NCBI GenBank assembly: GCA_947597925.1
Contig: CANQFA010000007.1
Span: 1 to 64,000 of the forward strand
Direction: 5' to 3'
DNA: 64,000 bases
Source: an uncultured Clostridia bacterium
GTDB lineage: Bacteria > Bacillota > Clostridia > Christensenellales > Borkfalkiaceae
Position 1 is the stretch's first letter; every line of letters begins with the position of its first letter. The notes under the pieces are model-generated. The model had not been told where the DNA came from and did no database searches. It was given only the letters and a program-made list of their open reading frames with translations. A program made the position numbers and the translations under genes. This document shows, in pieces, positions 33,346 through 42,294 of the stretch.

Positions 33346-35391
33346 TTACATCGGGTACTTTTCGACGAGGGCGCGGAAGGTGGTGGGGCTTACGCCGCCG
33401 CCGTAGTCATTGATGACATTTGTGATAGAGGACATGCTCGTCTGCGTGAAGTCGCAGATCACGAGGTGATTCATGGAAATGCCCTCCCGCTCGGGCACCT
33501 CGATCGCGGAATCGAGCACGACGTCGCTATAGTTGACGAGATAGATGCCGATGCCGTATGCCCTGTGCTTCGTGACGTCTTCCGCCACTCTGTAGCTCGC
33601 GCAGCCCTTCTTTCCATTTGGAGACATCCAGCTCTCCTGCGACGGCACGCGGTAGGGTGTCTCGGACTGGTACATGACCACGAGTCCCTCTTCGCCCCGC
33701 CAGTCGGTCTGATAGCCCTCGCAGTGCTCCACCATGAGGGCATAGGCGGACACGCGGTCTCCCTCGACCAGTATGCCCGTCTTTACGGGATTTCCATAGT
33801 CTACGCGCAAATTTCCTTCTTCGTCCTCGTATTCCGTATCTTCCCAAGCCACGCCGCGCGAATGGTCTGCACGCCAGAGCCAGAAATTGTCCCCCAAAAC
33901 ATCGTCGGAATAGAGGATGAGGGCGTTCTCCGTCTCGGTGTGGACATTTTCCTTGCCGCCGATGCGGAGATAGAGGTCGGAGATCACGGTGGGGTCGCTT
34001 GCGTGGGAGGTGTGCCTGCCCGCTTCACCAACTACCACCATGGACTTACTGTATGCGCCCGCATCGATGAGGAGATCTGCGAGCCGCACGCCGTCGACAT
34101 CGGCGACACAGAGGGCGCCTTCGGCATTTGTATCGGCAATGGTGAGGGTACCGTATCCCACCCCCATTACCACAGTTTTGGCATTTTTGACGGAGATGGG
34201 CGCTTCAAGCGAGAAGACATCTGCGGGGATGAGGAGATGCTTGCCCCCGTCCAAGGCTCTGTTTACGGAAGAGGCCGTATCGTGCCCGCTCATGATATAG
34301 AAATCGGAGAGCGGGAGGAAATAGCCCGCCTCGGCATCGATGCCGCTGCCCCACGTGACGCCCGAGGTCCCCTCGCATACTTCGGGGACGAAGACGCGGT
34401 ACTCCCCTTCGGTGTAGGTCAAGAAGGGCTTCTCCGCCATCTTTTCGGTCTCCTCGAGCACGGTCACGCGGCCTGCCCTCTCCGACCAAGCGTCGGCGGG
34501 GATGCTCCCCGTGCAACCACTGAAGACATAGTTATGCGATCCGCCGCTCGTCCAGCGTGTCCACTCGTCATTGCGGGACATCCACTGCTGCTGCGAACCG
34601 GGTTCCACATTGCCCGCCACACGGCTATTGGCAAGAAATCCGCCCGAGGACCAGCCCGAGTAGGAGAGCCTGAGCCCGCCGAGGAAATTCATGCGGCGCA
34701 TGGAGGTCGCCTGCGACACGGCAAAGGTGACATCGCCCGTCACCGTAAAGTTCTCCACGCTGCGCCAGAAGGTACAGGTGGCATTTTGATTGGAAAGGAC
34801 CTGATCGGAGACATAGAGCGCGCCCACGGTGACATCGGCGGGGTTGGCGCCGAGACCGTGCACGGAGGTATAATACCCCACCCGTACGGTGAGCGAGGGA
34901 TAACTGCCCGGCAAGAGGAAGATGGCGAAGCGCTCGGAGGAAAACTGACCCGAGGAGCCCTTTTCGAGGCGGGCGTGCACCTCGTCGATGCGCGCCTGCA
35001 CGGCCTCCATGTTGTCGCCCTCCCCTATCACCAAAGTGTGGCAAAAGACGCTCGCGGGCTCCCCCACTTCCACGGGTTTCCCGTCGACGAGCGCGGTGAC
35101 TTTGAAGTAGTCATAGAGATCTTCACGGACGAGAAGACGGGGCTCCCCTGTCTTTGCCACGACGCTGTAGCTTCCGAACCGCGTAGGGCTGTGGGTCACG
35201 GAATACTCCGTCGCCCCCGCGACCTCTGCCCAGCGCAGGTAGCCGCTGTCCCCCTCGACCGAGAGACGGACCTCGCCCTCCGCGAGCTCCTCGCCCAGAA
35301 AAGCCGACCACCCGCCGCCCAAAGTGCAGGCGCCGAGCAGCATGCAAGCGAGTACGGAACAGATCAGAGCGGCAATCGCAAGTCGCTTCAC
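33346..35391 (-). CDS. Secreted beta-helix lipoprotein, possible glycan-active enzyme
   Basis: This 681-aa lipoprotein has lipobox LLGAC (C22). An Fn3-like stretch (VEGDSGYLRWAEVAGATEYS) is followed by a long region with short repeated turns typical of a right-handed beta-helix (VTVGALYVSD, MRRMNFLGGLRLSYSGWSSG, AKTVVMGVGYGTLTIADTNA, VDGVRLADLLIDAG). It resembles, from memory, actinobacterial secreted proteins with a pectate-lyase-like or GH55-like fold that carry a QQQW...RND segment, seen here as SQQQWMSRNDEW. The substrate is unknown. The start is a GTG at 35391 with GGAGG eight bases upstream. It is downstream of a GH3 gene but separated by a terminator. Confidence 0.8.
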   Translation of the reverse strand: MKRLAIAALICSVLACMLLGACTLGGGWSAFLGEELAEGEVRLSVEGDSGYLRWAEVAGATEYSVTHSPTRFGSYSVVAKTGEPRLLVREDLYDYFKVTALVDGKPVEVGEPASVFCHTLVIGEGDNMEAVQARIDEVHARLEKGSSGQFSSERFAIFLLPGSYPSLTVRVGYYTSVHGLGANPADVTVGALYVSDQVLSNQNATCTFWRSVENFTVTGDVTFAVSQATSMRRMNFLGGLRLSYSGWSSGGFLANSRVAGNVEPGSQQQWMSRNDEWTRWTSGGSHNYVFSGCTGSIPADAWSERAGRVTVLEETEKMAEKPFLTYTEGEYRVFVPEVCEGTSGVTWGSGIDAEAGYFLPLSDFYIMSGHDTASSVNRALDGGKHLLIPADVFSLEAPISVKNAKTVVMGVGYGTLTIADTNAEGALCVADVDGVRLADLLIDAGAYSKSMVVVGEAGRHTSHASDPTVISDLYLRIGGKENVHTETENALILYSDDVLGDNFWLWRADHSRGVAWEDTEYEDEEGNLRVDYGNPVKTGILVEGDRVSAYALMVEHCEGYQTDWRGEEGLVVMYQSETPYRVPSQESWMSPNGKKGCASYRVAEDVTKHRAYGIGIYLVNYSDVVLDSAIEVPEREGISMNHLVICDFTQTSMSSITNVINDYGGGVSPTTFRALVEKYPM

Positions 35392-35538
35392 CGAACATCC
35401 TCCCGAAAGGTCATGACCTCTCTCAGGTCAGCATACATTATACCGTATCCCTTTCTGTTTGAACAGGATTTTGACATAATCTAATATTTTCATGACCTAA
35501 ATTAACAGAACATTGCATAAATTTTATAAAGTTGAGCA

Positions 35539-35572
35539 GAAAAAGCGGGAGCAAGCAGCTCCCGCTTTTTCG
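35539..35572 (-). terminator. Terminator of the second GH3 gene
   Basis: A 12-bp stem GAAAAAGCGGGAG / CTCCCGCTTTTTC with a 7-base loop lies about 25 bases after the stop codon; on the minus strand it ends in CTTTTTCTGC. It is nearly symmetrical and may work both ways. Confidence 0.85.
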
Positions 35573-35597
35573 GTATTGTGAAATTTTTGCAATGCGC

Positions 35598-38500
35598 TTA
35601 TGCCTTCCGCTTCTTCTCGGGCAGGACGATGAAGATCACGCACAGGATGATGCCCGCGATGAGCAGGACATCGACGATTGTCCAAAGGGCGATGAAAAGG
35701 GGCGACTGCACACCCGCCGTGACCTGCGGCCCGAGGGTGACATTGTACTTGTCCGTGATCTCGCCGTTTTCCACCTTTTCCTGATACTGCTGTGCGGAGG
35801 CGATGGTGTCGAGATAGGTATAGAGGATGCCCTTTGCGGACAGGCGCGCGGCATAGGCCTCTCCGGGCTTGGAGAAGTCGATGTTTGCGGCGGCAGAACC
35901 GGTATTGAGCCAGAGGTCGTTGCCCGCCTTCACGCCCTTGCTGTAGGTATTCATGTAGCCCTGGAACCAGTCGGTGATGACGGTGCCGTGGAAGCCCCAC
36001 TCGGTGCGGAGGACATCGGTGAGGAGGGCGTGGTTGTAGCCGCACCAGACGGCGCCGAGCTTATTGAAGGCGCTCATCATGGCATTGGAACCGCCCTCTT
36101 TCACGCAGATCTCGAAGGGCTTGAGATAGTTCTCGCGGAGGGACTGCTCGGTGAGCCACTCAAACCAGTTGCCGGCATTCTGCCCGTTGTCACTGATGAC
36201 GAAGTGCTTGACATAGCAGTACAGGCCCTTTTCCTTTGCACCGCGCACCGTCTCGGCGGCAAGCTTTCCGGAAAGTCTGCCGTCTTCGCTGTAGTACTCG
36301 TAGTTGCGGGCATTGTACACGGAGCGGTGCAGGTTGACGCCGGGGGCATACCAGCCCTGTACCTTGGTGCTGTTCGCGATGGCGCCCTGCGACTGACCGA
36401 GGTTATAGGTGAGGCGCTGCGACCAGCTGCATCCCGTGAGGGTCTCGGCGGGGAAGACGGTCCAGCCCGTGGTATCGTCGGGTGCGACGACGGAGTTATT
36501 GAATCCCGCAGGACCGTCGGTATCATAGCCCTTGGTCTTACCCACGCTCTCGAGCGCGACCGTCTGGAATCCGCCCTTGCCGAGGAGGTCACGGATCTCC
36601 TGCTGCGTGAGCTGCGAGAGGAAGGTCTCCCACTGGGGGTCGTCCCAATTCTGCAGGTCCTTCATGAGGTCGTAGTCGTACTCGAGCTTCGCGGATTTAT
36701 TGGTCCCGTCGAGGTCTCTGAGCGAGGCCTTCCCGCCCTCATTGGTCGTGAGATAGAGCATGGAATCGACGCCGTATTCAAAGGAAGAGGTGTCCTCCTT
36801 GTCGTATCCGTCGTACTCGTAGTTGGCGGCATTGTTCGCCGCGGTGGTGGGACCGGATACCTTCGCGAGCTGATTGTAGTTCGCAAACCCGTCCGCTCTC
36901 GAGAGATAGGTGAGTCCGCTCGTACCCGTGGACCCGTCGATGGGCATATTGGCATAGGCGGTGTCGCCCGTGAAGCGGTTGATGACGTCTGCGCCCGTCG
37001 TGGGGTCCTTTTCGAACTTGATGCCGTCGCAGGCGATCTTCAGCTGGTTCTTCGCATTTCCCTCTACGGGGAAGAGCTCGTGGGCATTTGCCATGAGCTT
37101 GATGGCATATTCGCCCGCGTCGAGTTCATAGCCCATGAAGCCGTTGCCGTTCTTGTCATAGTCGTCGTAGGACGCCATGTCATAGGCAGTGAAGGTGAGG
37201 GTGATGTCCTGCACGCTCTCGGTGGCCGATTCGGACTGCGGCTTCAGGACGGCCGTCTTGTCGAAGGCGAGGAGATTGACGCTCGCCTTTTCGATGCCGC
37301 CGCTCGTGTAGGGTGCGGTATAGTAGAGCTGCACGACTTCCCGCCCGGGCATATTGCCCGTGTTGGTGACGCGCACGGTGACCTCATAGGTCTTGCCCGC
37401 TTCGAGCTTGGAGGAGCCCACTTCCGTCCTCTCTTCGCCGTTCACGACATTGAAGGCGACGATCTCCTGCGTGAAGGAGGTATAGGAGAGGCCGTAGCCG
37501 AAGGGATACATCACGACTTCGTCGTAGGTGACGCCCTGTGCATCGAACCAGCTCTCTGCGTCCGCCGTCTCATACCAGCGGTAGCCGATGTAGATGCCCT
37601 CCGCATAGCCGAGGCTGCTGCCCGTGGGCGTTGCGTTGACGTAGGAGGGGTTGTATTCCTGCCAGCTGCGGGCATAGGTGTCCGAAAGTCTTCCCGAGGG
37701 ACTCACGGGCTCATAGGAACGCGAGGTCTCATTGCCGCTCTCGTCCTTTTCGGAGCGCAGTGCGGAGCCATAGAGCAGGGAAGGCACGGCGCGGGCGCCC
37801 GACTGTCCGGGGATACCGATGTACATGCATGCCTTGATGCAGGGATACTCATCGAGGAAGGAGAGCTCGATGGGATTGGTCGTATTGAGCAGCACGACGA
37901 CATTGAAGCCGTAGTTCTTGAGATTGTCGAACATGACTTTCTCCTCTGCGGTCAATTCGAGATAGGTGCCGTCTCTGAAGTTGTTGTCGAGGGAGACAAG
38001 CTCGTTGGCGCCGCCGTTTTCCTTGCCCCAGCGGGAGAGGACGACGACTGCGGTGTCCGAGAAGTCCAGGGCCTGCGTCATGAGGTCGTTCGTATACCAG
38101 CTCGAACCGGGATTTCTGACCACCGTCTGGGAGCTGCCCGCCCTGTCGGCATCCGTCCTGTCAAAGGCAGTGTAGGCGGACGCGAGCTCCTTGTTGTAGA
38201 GGTCTTCGCCGTACTCATCGAAGGCCTCGAAGAGGGTGATCTGATAGGGATTGGTGGCATCGATGGGCGAACCGCCGCTGCCGCCGCCGATCTGCAGGAA
38301 GCCGAGATCGGTCGAAGCCCAGCCGAACAGATTGACCTTGGTGTCCTCTTTGAGGGGAAGGAATCCGTCGTCATTCTTCAGAAGCACCATGCTTTCCTCT
38401 GCGATCTCGCCCACGAGTTCATCTGCGGAGCCGAGGGCGTTTTTCGCCTCCTCGAAGCTCGTGTCTCCGCCGAAGCCGCCCGCAAAGAAGCCATGCAGGA

Positions 38501-38603
38501 GGGGTGCATTCATGCTCAGCACGATGTTGCCCACGATGAGGATGACCATCAATACGACGGCGACGATCCCGAGCGAGACGCGCTTTGCCATACCTTTTTC
38601 CAT
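35598..38603 (-). CDS. Membrane-anchored GH3 glycosidase with permuted domains (second copy)
   Basis: This 1001-aa protein has the same architecture as the GH3 protein at 26524-29628: an N-terminal anchor (about 8-30), GH3 C-terminal domain (AEESMVLLKNDDGFLPLKED, about 65-370), an Fn3-like domain (FGYGLSYTSFTQE, about 390-510), then the catalytic barrel with nucleophile D878 in VITDWFQGY, KHFVISDNGQN and YEYYSEDGRLSGK, and a C-terminal membrane segment with a basic tail. The two proteins are clearly related but diverged, so this is an old duplication. The active site would face outside. The ATG follows AAGGAG. It is downstream of the Ig-like/CBM lipoprotein gene on the same strand, about 117 bases away. 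Confidence 0.9.
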   Translation of the reverse strand: MEKGMAKRVSLGIVAVVLMVILIVGNIVLSMNAPLLHGFFAGGFGGDTSFEEAKNALGSADELVGEIAEESMVLLKNDDGFLPLKEDTKVNLFGWASTDLGFLQIGGGSGGSPIDATNPYQITLFEAFDEYGEDLYNKELASAYTAFDRTDADRAGSSQTVVRNPGSSWYTNDLMTQALDFSDTAVVVLSRWGKENGGANELVSLDNNFRDGTYLELTAEEKVMFDNLKNYGFNVVVLLNTTNPIELSFLDEYPCIKACMYIGIPGQSGARAVPSLLYGSALRSEKDESGNETSRSYEPVSPSGRLSDTYARSWQEYNPSYVNATPTGSSLGYAEGIYIGYRWYETADAESWFDAQGVTYDEVVMYPFGYGLSYTSFTQEIVAFNVVNGEERTEVGSSKLEAGKTYEVTVRVTNTGNMPGREVVQLYYTAPYTSGGIEKASVNLLAFDKTAVLKPQSESATESVQDITLTFTAYDMASYDDYDKNGNGFMGYELDAGEYAIKLMANAHELFPVEGNAKNQLKIACDGIKFEKDPTTGADVINRFTGDTAYANMPIDGSTGTSGLTYLSRADGFANYNQLAKVSGPTTAANNAANYEYDGYDKEDTSSFEYGVDSMLYLTTNEGGKASLRDLDGTNKSAKLEYDYDLMKDLQNWDDPQWETFLSQLTQQEIRDLLGKGGFQTVALESVGKTKGYDTDGPAGFNNSVVAPDDTTGWTVFPAETLTGCSWSQRLTYNLGQSQGAIANSTKVQGWYAPGVNLHRSVYNARNYEYYSEDGRLSGKLAAETVRGAKEKGLYCYVKHFVISDNGQNAGNWFEWLTEQSLRENYLKPFEICVKEGGSNAMMSAFNKLGAVWCGYNHALLTDVLRTEWGFHGTVITDWFQGYMNTYSKGVKAGNDLWLNTGSAAANIDFSKPGEAYAARLSAKGILYTYLDTIASAQQYQEKVENGEITDKYNVTLGPQVTAGVQSPLFIALWTIVDVLLIAGIILCVIFIVLPEKKRKA

Positions 38604-38719
38604 AACTTTTTCTCCTTATCGAAATCTTATTTTTTCCGAGTCAGACTTTGCGGTCCGCTATGCGACGGATGCCGCCGCACAGCGGATCGTCTTTTCTTGA
38701 AGTGCCCTCTCCGAGCGGC

Positions 38720-41062
38720 TTACGCCTCCACCCACTTGATGTTCTCGAGGGTGATGTCGTAGGACTGCCCGCTCACGACCGTCGACTGCATGTCGAAGAG
38801 AGAGGTATTGTACTGCGTGCTCTCCGCGGTCCCGTCGTAGTTGTAGAGGAAGGGGATCTCGATCGTCTGCGGGGTATTTGCCTTCAATTCGAAGGACTGC
38901 CCGTTGATCGAGATCGTGCAATCGGTCTTTGCCGTCGCGGTGAGCGTCAGCTTATAGTTCTTGCCCGTCTCGTACTTGGGGCTGTTGTAGAAGATCTGGA
39001 AGCCGAAGGCCGTGCCGCCCGCGGTGCAGTTATACACGACGTGGATGGTAAAGCTCCCGTCCTCATTCTCCGTAAGTTCGCTGTCGGTGACGGCCACGGT
39101 GGCGCCCGCCCAATTCTGGTCGTTCCAATAGGCCCAACCGTCGGCAATGTTCTTCTCCTCGCCGAAGGCAAATCCCTCGGTGGGTGCGGGAGGAGGCGTG
39201 GGCTGTGCGCTGCCTATTGTGATGTCGGTGATGGTGAAGCGGCCCGCTGTCACGGCAGCGCCGCCGTTGACGCCGAACTGGATGGAGAGCATCGCCTTGC
39301 CGGGGGTGCCGTTTACGGTGACCTCCTGCGTGAGCGCATCTTCCGTAAAGGTGACCTGGGTGCCGTTTACGGTGATGATGCACGCGGCGGAGGCGGTGAT
39401 CTTAAGGGTGATCTGATAGGTGCCCGCCTTCTGCGAGAAGTTGCCGTAGAAGAGCTGGGTGCTGTACCAATTGCTTTGCCCGCCCGCATACTCGAAGGTG
39501 AGCGTGCCGTCGTCGTATTTCGCCTCCGTGACGCCGTTGCCGTCCGCGCCGAAGGTCTCGCCGTTCTCGGACCAGTAGTACCAGCCGTCGGACGTGATAT
39601 TGGCCTCTGTCGAGAAGGGAATGTCATAGATGAGGGCGCCGTTTTCGACCGTGTAGGTCACCTCGGTCGAAGTCGACCAAGCGCTCTCTTTATACTGTCC
39701 CGATGCGGACATGGTACGTGCCTTCACGGTGTAGGTGCCATTGTCCCAAGATGCAGAATTGATCTCTGTCTCGCCGAGAGTTGCCTGCACGGTGTACTTG
39801 GGCTCTGCGTCGGTCGCGGCGGCGAAGAAGCCGATCTCATAGCCGCTCACGAGCGATGCATCGTTGGCGGTATCGGCGACGGTCGCCTTGGTCCCGTTCA
39901 TCGTGACGGTGGGCGCCTGAAGTGCTTCGGGGGTGAACTCCTCCCACTTGAATGCGGTGAGGACGAGGTCGGCCTTGGGCAGTTTCTCGCCCGTGGTGAG
40001 GAAGATGGCGGTATAGTAGATGTTGTCATACTCTTCCGAGCCGTAGACACGCTCGCTGTCGGCATGCAGGAAGTAGACGTCGACGTCGTTTTCACCCACC
40101 TTGAGCTCGATATCCTTGCCGTTGAGGTTGATGGTGCCCGCCGCATCGGAAGTTATCTTGCAGGTCAGGTGGTAGTAGCCGCCCTGCACGAGGAGCCCAT
40201 CGGGATACTTTTCCGACTTGAGGTTTCTGTAGGTGAGCTGGACGCAGCTGTCGGGGTAGTTGCCGAACAAGGAGGCCTCATAGCGAAGGTGCACGGTGCC
40301 CGCCTGCGAGCCCTCGGCATCCTGATACTCGGCGACGGAGAACTCGACGCTGCCGCCGTTCCAGCCGCCCATGTCGCCCCAGTAGGCCCATCTGCCCTGC
40401 GCAACTTTGTTCTGCCCGATGGAGCCGTTGTTGATGAGCTCGCCGTCTTCGTTTCTGTCGGCAAGTTCGTAGTAGCCCGCGGGTTTATTCGTCCAGATGA
40501 CGGTCACTTCGCAAGTAGCAGAGGCGGCACTGCCCGCACCCGCCCTTCTCGCGGTGATGGTGGCGGTCCCCTCTTTCTCTGCGGTCACGAGGCCGTCCTT
40601 TACGGTGGCGACGGACTCATTGGAGGAGGTCCACGTCACGGACTCGCCCGCCATGTCCTGCCCGTCGAGCTGGACGGTGGCGGTGAGCTGTTTGGTCTCG
40701 CCGCGCTCGATCTGTGCGGTCGCGTCGCTTATCTTGACGGTGATATTCTGCACGGTCACCTCGCAGGTCGCCGAGGCGCCGCTCTCGAGGCTCGCGGTGA
40801 CGATCGCCTTGCCCGCAGCCACGCCGCGGACCATGCCGTTTACGACGAGCACGATGTCCTCATCCGAAGAGCTCCACTTGGGGGTGGATCCATCGGACAC
40901 GGTCGCGGTGATGCGCTTGGAATCGCCGACCCCTATCGAGATCTCGGTGGGATCGAGTGTGATGGTCGCTTTGTCCGCATTGCCCTGGCAGCCGACGAAC
41001 GCGAACAGCATGACCAGAGCAACGATCGCGGCAAGCATGGAACGGATCGTTCTCTTGTACAT
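38720..41062 (-). CDS. Cell-surface lipoprotein with Ig-like and carbohydrate-binding modules
   Basis: This 780-aa lipoprotein (lipobox FVGC, C25) has two bacterial Ig-like (Big_2) domains near residues 30-195, seen from PTEISIGVGDSKRITATVSD and the repeated SS(D/N)E-x-V-A-T pattern. Three related modules follow, each with a W-A/Y-Y-W start (RWAYWGDMGGWNGGS, DGWYYWSENGETFG, DGWAYWNDQNWAG) and a beta-sandwich resembling CBM4/9 (CenC-type) domains. No catalytic residues are evident. It probably holds soluble or insoluble glucan at the surface for the adjacent GH16 and GH3 enzymes. It is 46 bases downstream of the GH16 gene, so co-transcription is likely. Confidence 0.85.
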   Translation of the reverse strand: MYKRTIRSMLAAIVALVMLFAFVGCQGNADKATITLDPTEISIGVGDSKRITATVSDGSTPKWSSSDEDIVLVVNGMVRGVAAGKAIVTASLESGASATCEVTVQNITVKISDATAQIERGETKQLTATVQLDGQDMAGESVTWTSSNESVATVKDGLVTAEKEGTATITARRAGAGSAASATCEVTVIWTNKPAGYYELADRNEDGELINNGSIGQNKVAQGRWAYWGDMGGWNGGSVEFSVAEYQDAEGSQAGTVHLRYEASLFGNYPDSCVQLTYRNLKSEKYPDGLLVQGGYYHLTCKITSDAAGTINLNGKDIELKVGENDVDVYFLHADSERVYGSEEYDNIYYTAIFLTTGEKLPKADLVLTAFKWEEFTPEALQAPTVTMNGTKATVADTANDASLVSGYEIGFFAAATDAEPKYTVQATLGETEINSASWDNGTYTVKARTMSASGQYKESAWSTSTEVTYTVENGALIYDIPFSTEANITSDGWYYWSENGETFGADGNGVTEAKYDDGTLTFEYAGGQSNWYSTQLFYGNFSQKAGTYQITLKITASAACIITVNGTQVTFTEDALTQEVTVNGTPGKAMLSIQFGVNGGAAVTAGRFTITDITIGSAQPTPPPAPTEGFAFGEEKNIADGWAYWNDQNWAGATVAVTDSELTENEDGSFTIHVVYNCTAGGTAFGFQIFYNSPKYETGKNYKLTLTATAKTDCTISINGQSFELKANTPQTIEIPFLYNYDGTAESTQYNTSLFDMQSTVVSGQSYDITLENIKWVEA

Positions 41063-41108
41063 AGTTACTTAACCTCCCTATTTCTGCGGCTTTTCGCCGT
41101 AAATACCG

Positions 41109-42059
41109 TCAATTGTCTTCCGAGAAGCGGTAGACGCGCACATAGTCGACGACCATGTCCGCGGAGAAGAAGTCCTCTCGGGGCTCTCTGCCGCCGTCGA
41201 AATTTCCCCCCACCGCGAGGTTGAGGAGGAGATAAAAGGGCTTATCGAAGGGCGCCGCGGCATTCTCCTCCTTGGAGGCGGCCTCTGTCCACCACTTCTC
41301 CGAGGTCACGCGGTGGACCTCCTGTCCGTCGATGTAGAAGGCGATGTACTCCGCCCGCCACTCGAATCCGTAGGTGTGCCATGCGGTGATGTCCTCTTCG
41401 AGCACGGTGTCGAGGGTGTCGTAGGTGCTCTGTCCCCGCCTCCCGTAGTGCAGGGTGGTGCCCACGCGGTCGGGGAGCCGCCCCTTTGCCTCCATGATGT
41501 CTATCTCGCCGCTCGCCGCCCATCCGCCGTAGTCATTTGCGGTGGAATCGGGCGTTTGCGGCTGAGGGAGCGCCCAGAAGGCGGGCCACATGCCCTCCTC
41601 CGCGGGGAGCTGCATGCGCGCCTCGGTATAGCCGTAGGTGAAGGAAAACTTGTCGCGGGTCACGATGCGCGCGGAAGAATAGTTCCTTCCCTCGGGCATC
41701 TCTTCGCGGATCGCCGTGATGCGGAGCACGCCGTCCGAGACGGAGACGGCCTCCTCGGTATAGTATTGCTGCTCGTTGTTGCCCCAATACTTCGGTCCCT
41801 GCGACGCACTGTAGCTGTCCCGTATGCCGATTTGGTACCCCCATTTGCTCAGATCGAGGGAATTTCCGTCGAATTCGTCCGACCACGCGAGCACGGCGTC
41901 CACGGGGATACACGCCTCGGGTGTTTCGGGTCCGTCCGTATCATCTGAGGGGGGCTTGGCGGCAGGTCCCTCGGTGCCGCCCACGCAGCCCGCAAGACAC
42001 ACAAAAAGGACCGCGGAGAGCGCCGCCGCCTGCATTTTCATTTTGCGAAGATCTTTCAC
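41109..42059 (-). CDS. GH16-family beta-glucanase (laminarinase-type) lipoprotein
   Basis: This 316-aa lipoprotein (lipobox LAGC, C25) has a GH16 jelly-roll. The catalytic motif GEIDIMEAKG carries E185, D187 and E190; WSDEFDGNSLDLSKW near residue 60 and HTYGFEWRAEYIAFYIDG later are typical of the bacterial laminarinase/lichenase branch, which cuts beta-1,3- or mixed-linkage glucans. I chose the GTG at 42059 with AAGGAAAG upstream; the ATG six codons later lacks a ribosome site. The operon leader contains two alternative hairpins. It is first in a likely operon with the Ig/CBM lipoprotein and the second GH3. Confidence 0.92.
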   Translation of the reverse strand: MKDLRKMKMQAAALSAVLFVCLAGCVGGTEGPAAKPPSDDTDGPETPEACIPVDAVLAWSDEFDGNSLDLSKWGYQIGIRDSYSASQGPKYWGNNEQQYYTEEAVSVSDGVLRITAIREEMPEGRNYSSARIVTRDKFSFTYGYTEARMQLPAEEGMWPAFWALPQPQTPDSTANDYGGWAASGEIDIMEAKGRLPDRVGTTLHYGRRGQSTYDTLDTVLEEDITAWHTYGFEWRAEYIAFYIDGQEVHRVTSEKWWTEAASKEENAAAPFDKPFYLLLNLAVGGNFDGGREPREDFFSADMVVDYVRVYRFSEDN

Positions 42060-42087
42060 CCTTCTTTCCTTCCGAGAAATGTTTTTT

Positions 42088-42131
42088 CTTGCACGCAAGT
42101 CCTTGCGTGCAAGAGAGGGGCCCCTCTCTTG
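42088..42131 (-). promoter_or_regulatory. Two mutually exclusive hairpins in the GH16 leader
   Basis: CTTGCACGCAAG-TC-CTTGCGTGCAAG (42088-42113) and CAAGAGAGGGG/CCCCTCTCTTG (42110-42131) are both perfect stems and share the four bases CAAG at 42110-42113. They lie between the likely -10 box and the start codon. They could form a switch controlling the GH16 transcript. Confidence 0.6.
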
Positions 42132-42175
42132 AGCGATTTTTTATGCCTTGTCCGAATCTCTCGGTGAATGAGAAA

Positions 42176-42181
42176 ATTATA
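42176..42181 (-). promoter_or_regulatory. -10 box of the GH16 operon
   Basis: TATAAT on the minus strand. A -35 match (TTGTGC) lies 19 bases upstream, which is longer than ideal. The LytTR regulator encoded just upstream might assist, but no site is proven. Confidence 0.5.
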
Positions 42182-42223
42182 CAACTTCCTTCTTCCTACG
42201 GCACAATTGCATGCGCAAATTAA

Positions 42224-42256
42224 TAAAAAAACGACGTAACCTAAGATTACGCCGTA
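42224..42256 (-). terminator. Terminator of the two-component operon
   Basis: On the minus strand ACGGCGTAA-TCTTAGG-TTACGTCGT (one G-U pair) is followed by TTTTTTTATT, about 40 bases after the kinase stop codon. Confidence 0.88.
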
Positions 42257-42294
42257 CTATTATAAAATAATATAAACTAATATACTAACTGTTT

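Noticed and set aside
38645-38700. A long hairpin between the CBM lipoprotein and second GH3 genes as a terminator
   Set aside because: The stem is real, but the T-rich tail is on the plus strand, opposite to both genes, so termination of the minus-strand transcript is not supported. A processing role remains possible.
35532-38762. A 1076-aa plus-strand frame, longer than the GH3 gene it covers
   Set aside because: The minus strand encodes recognisable GH3 motifs, signal anchor and terminator. The plus frame has a repetitive, low-complexity composition.
38648-41224. An 858-aa plus-strand frame opposite the Big_2/CBM lipoprotein
   Set aside because: The minus strand has a lipobox and repeated domains. 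The plus frame is an antisense shadow.
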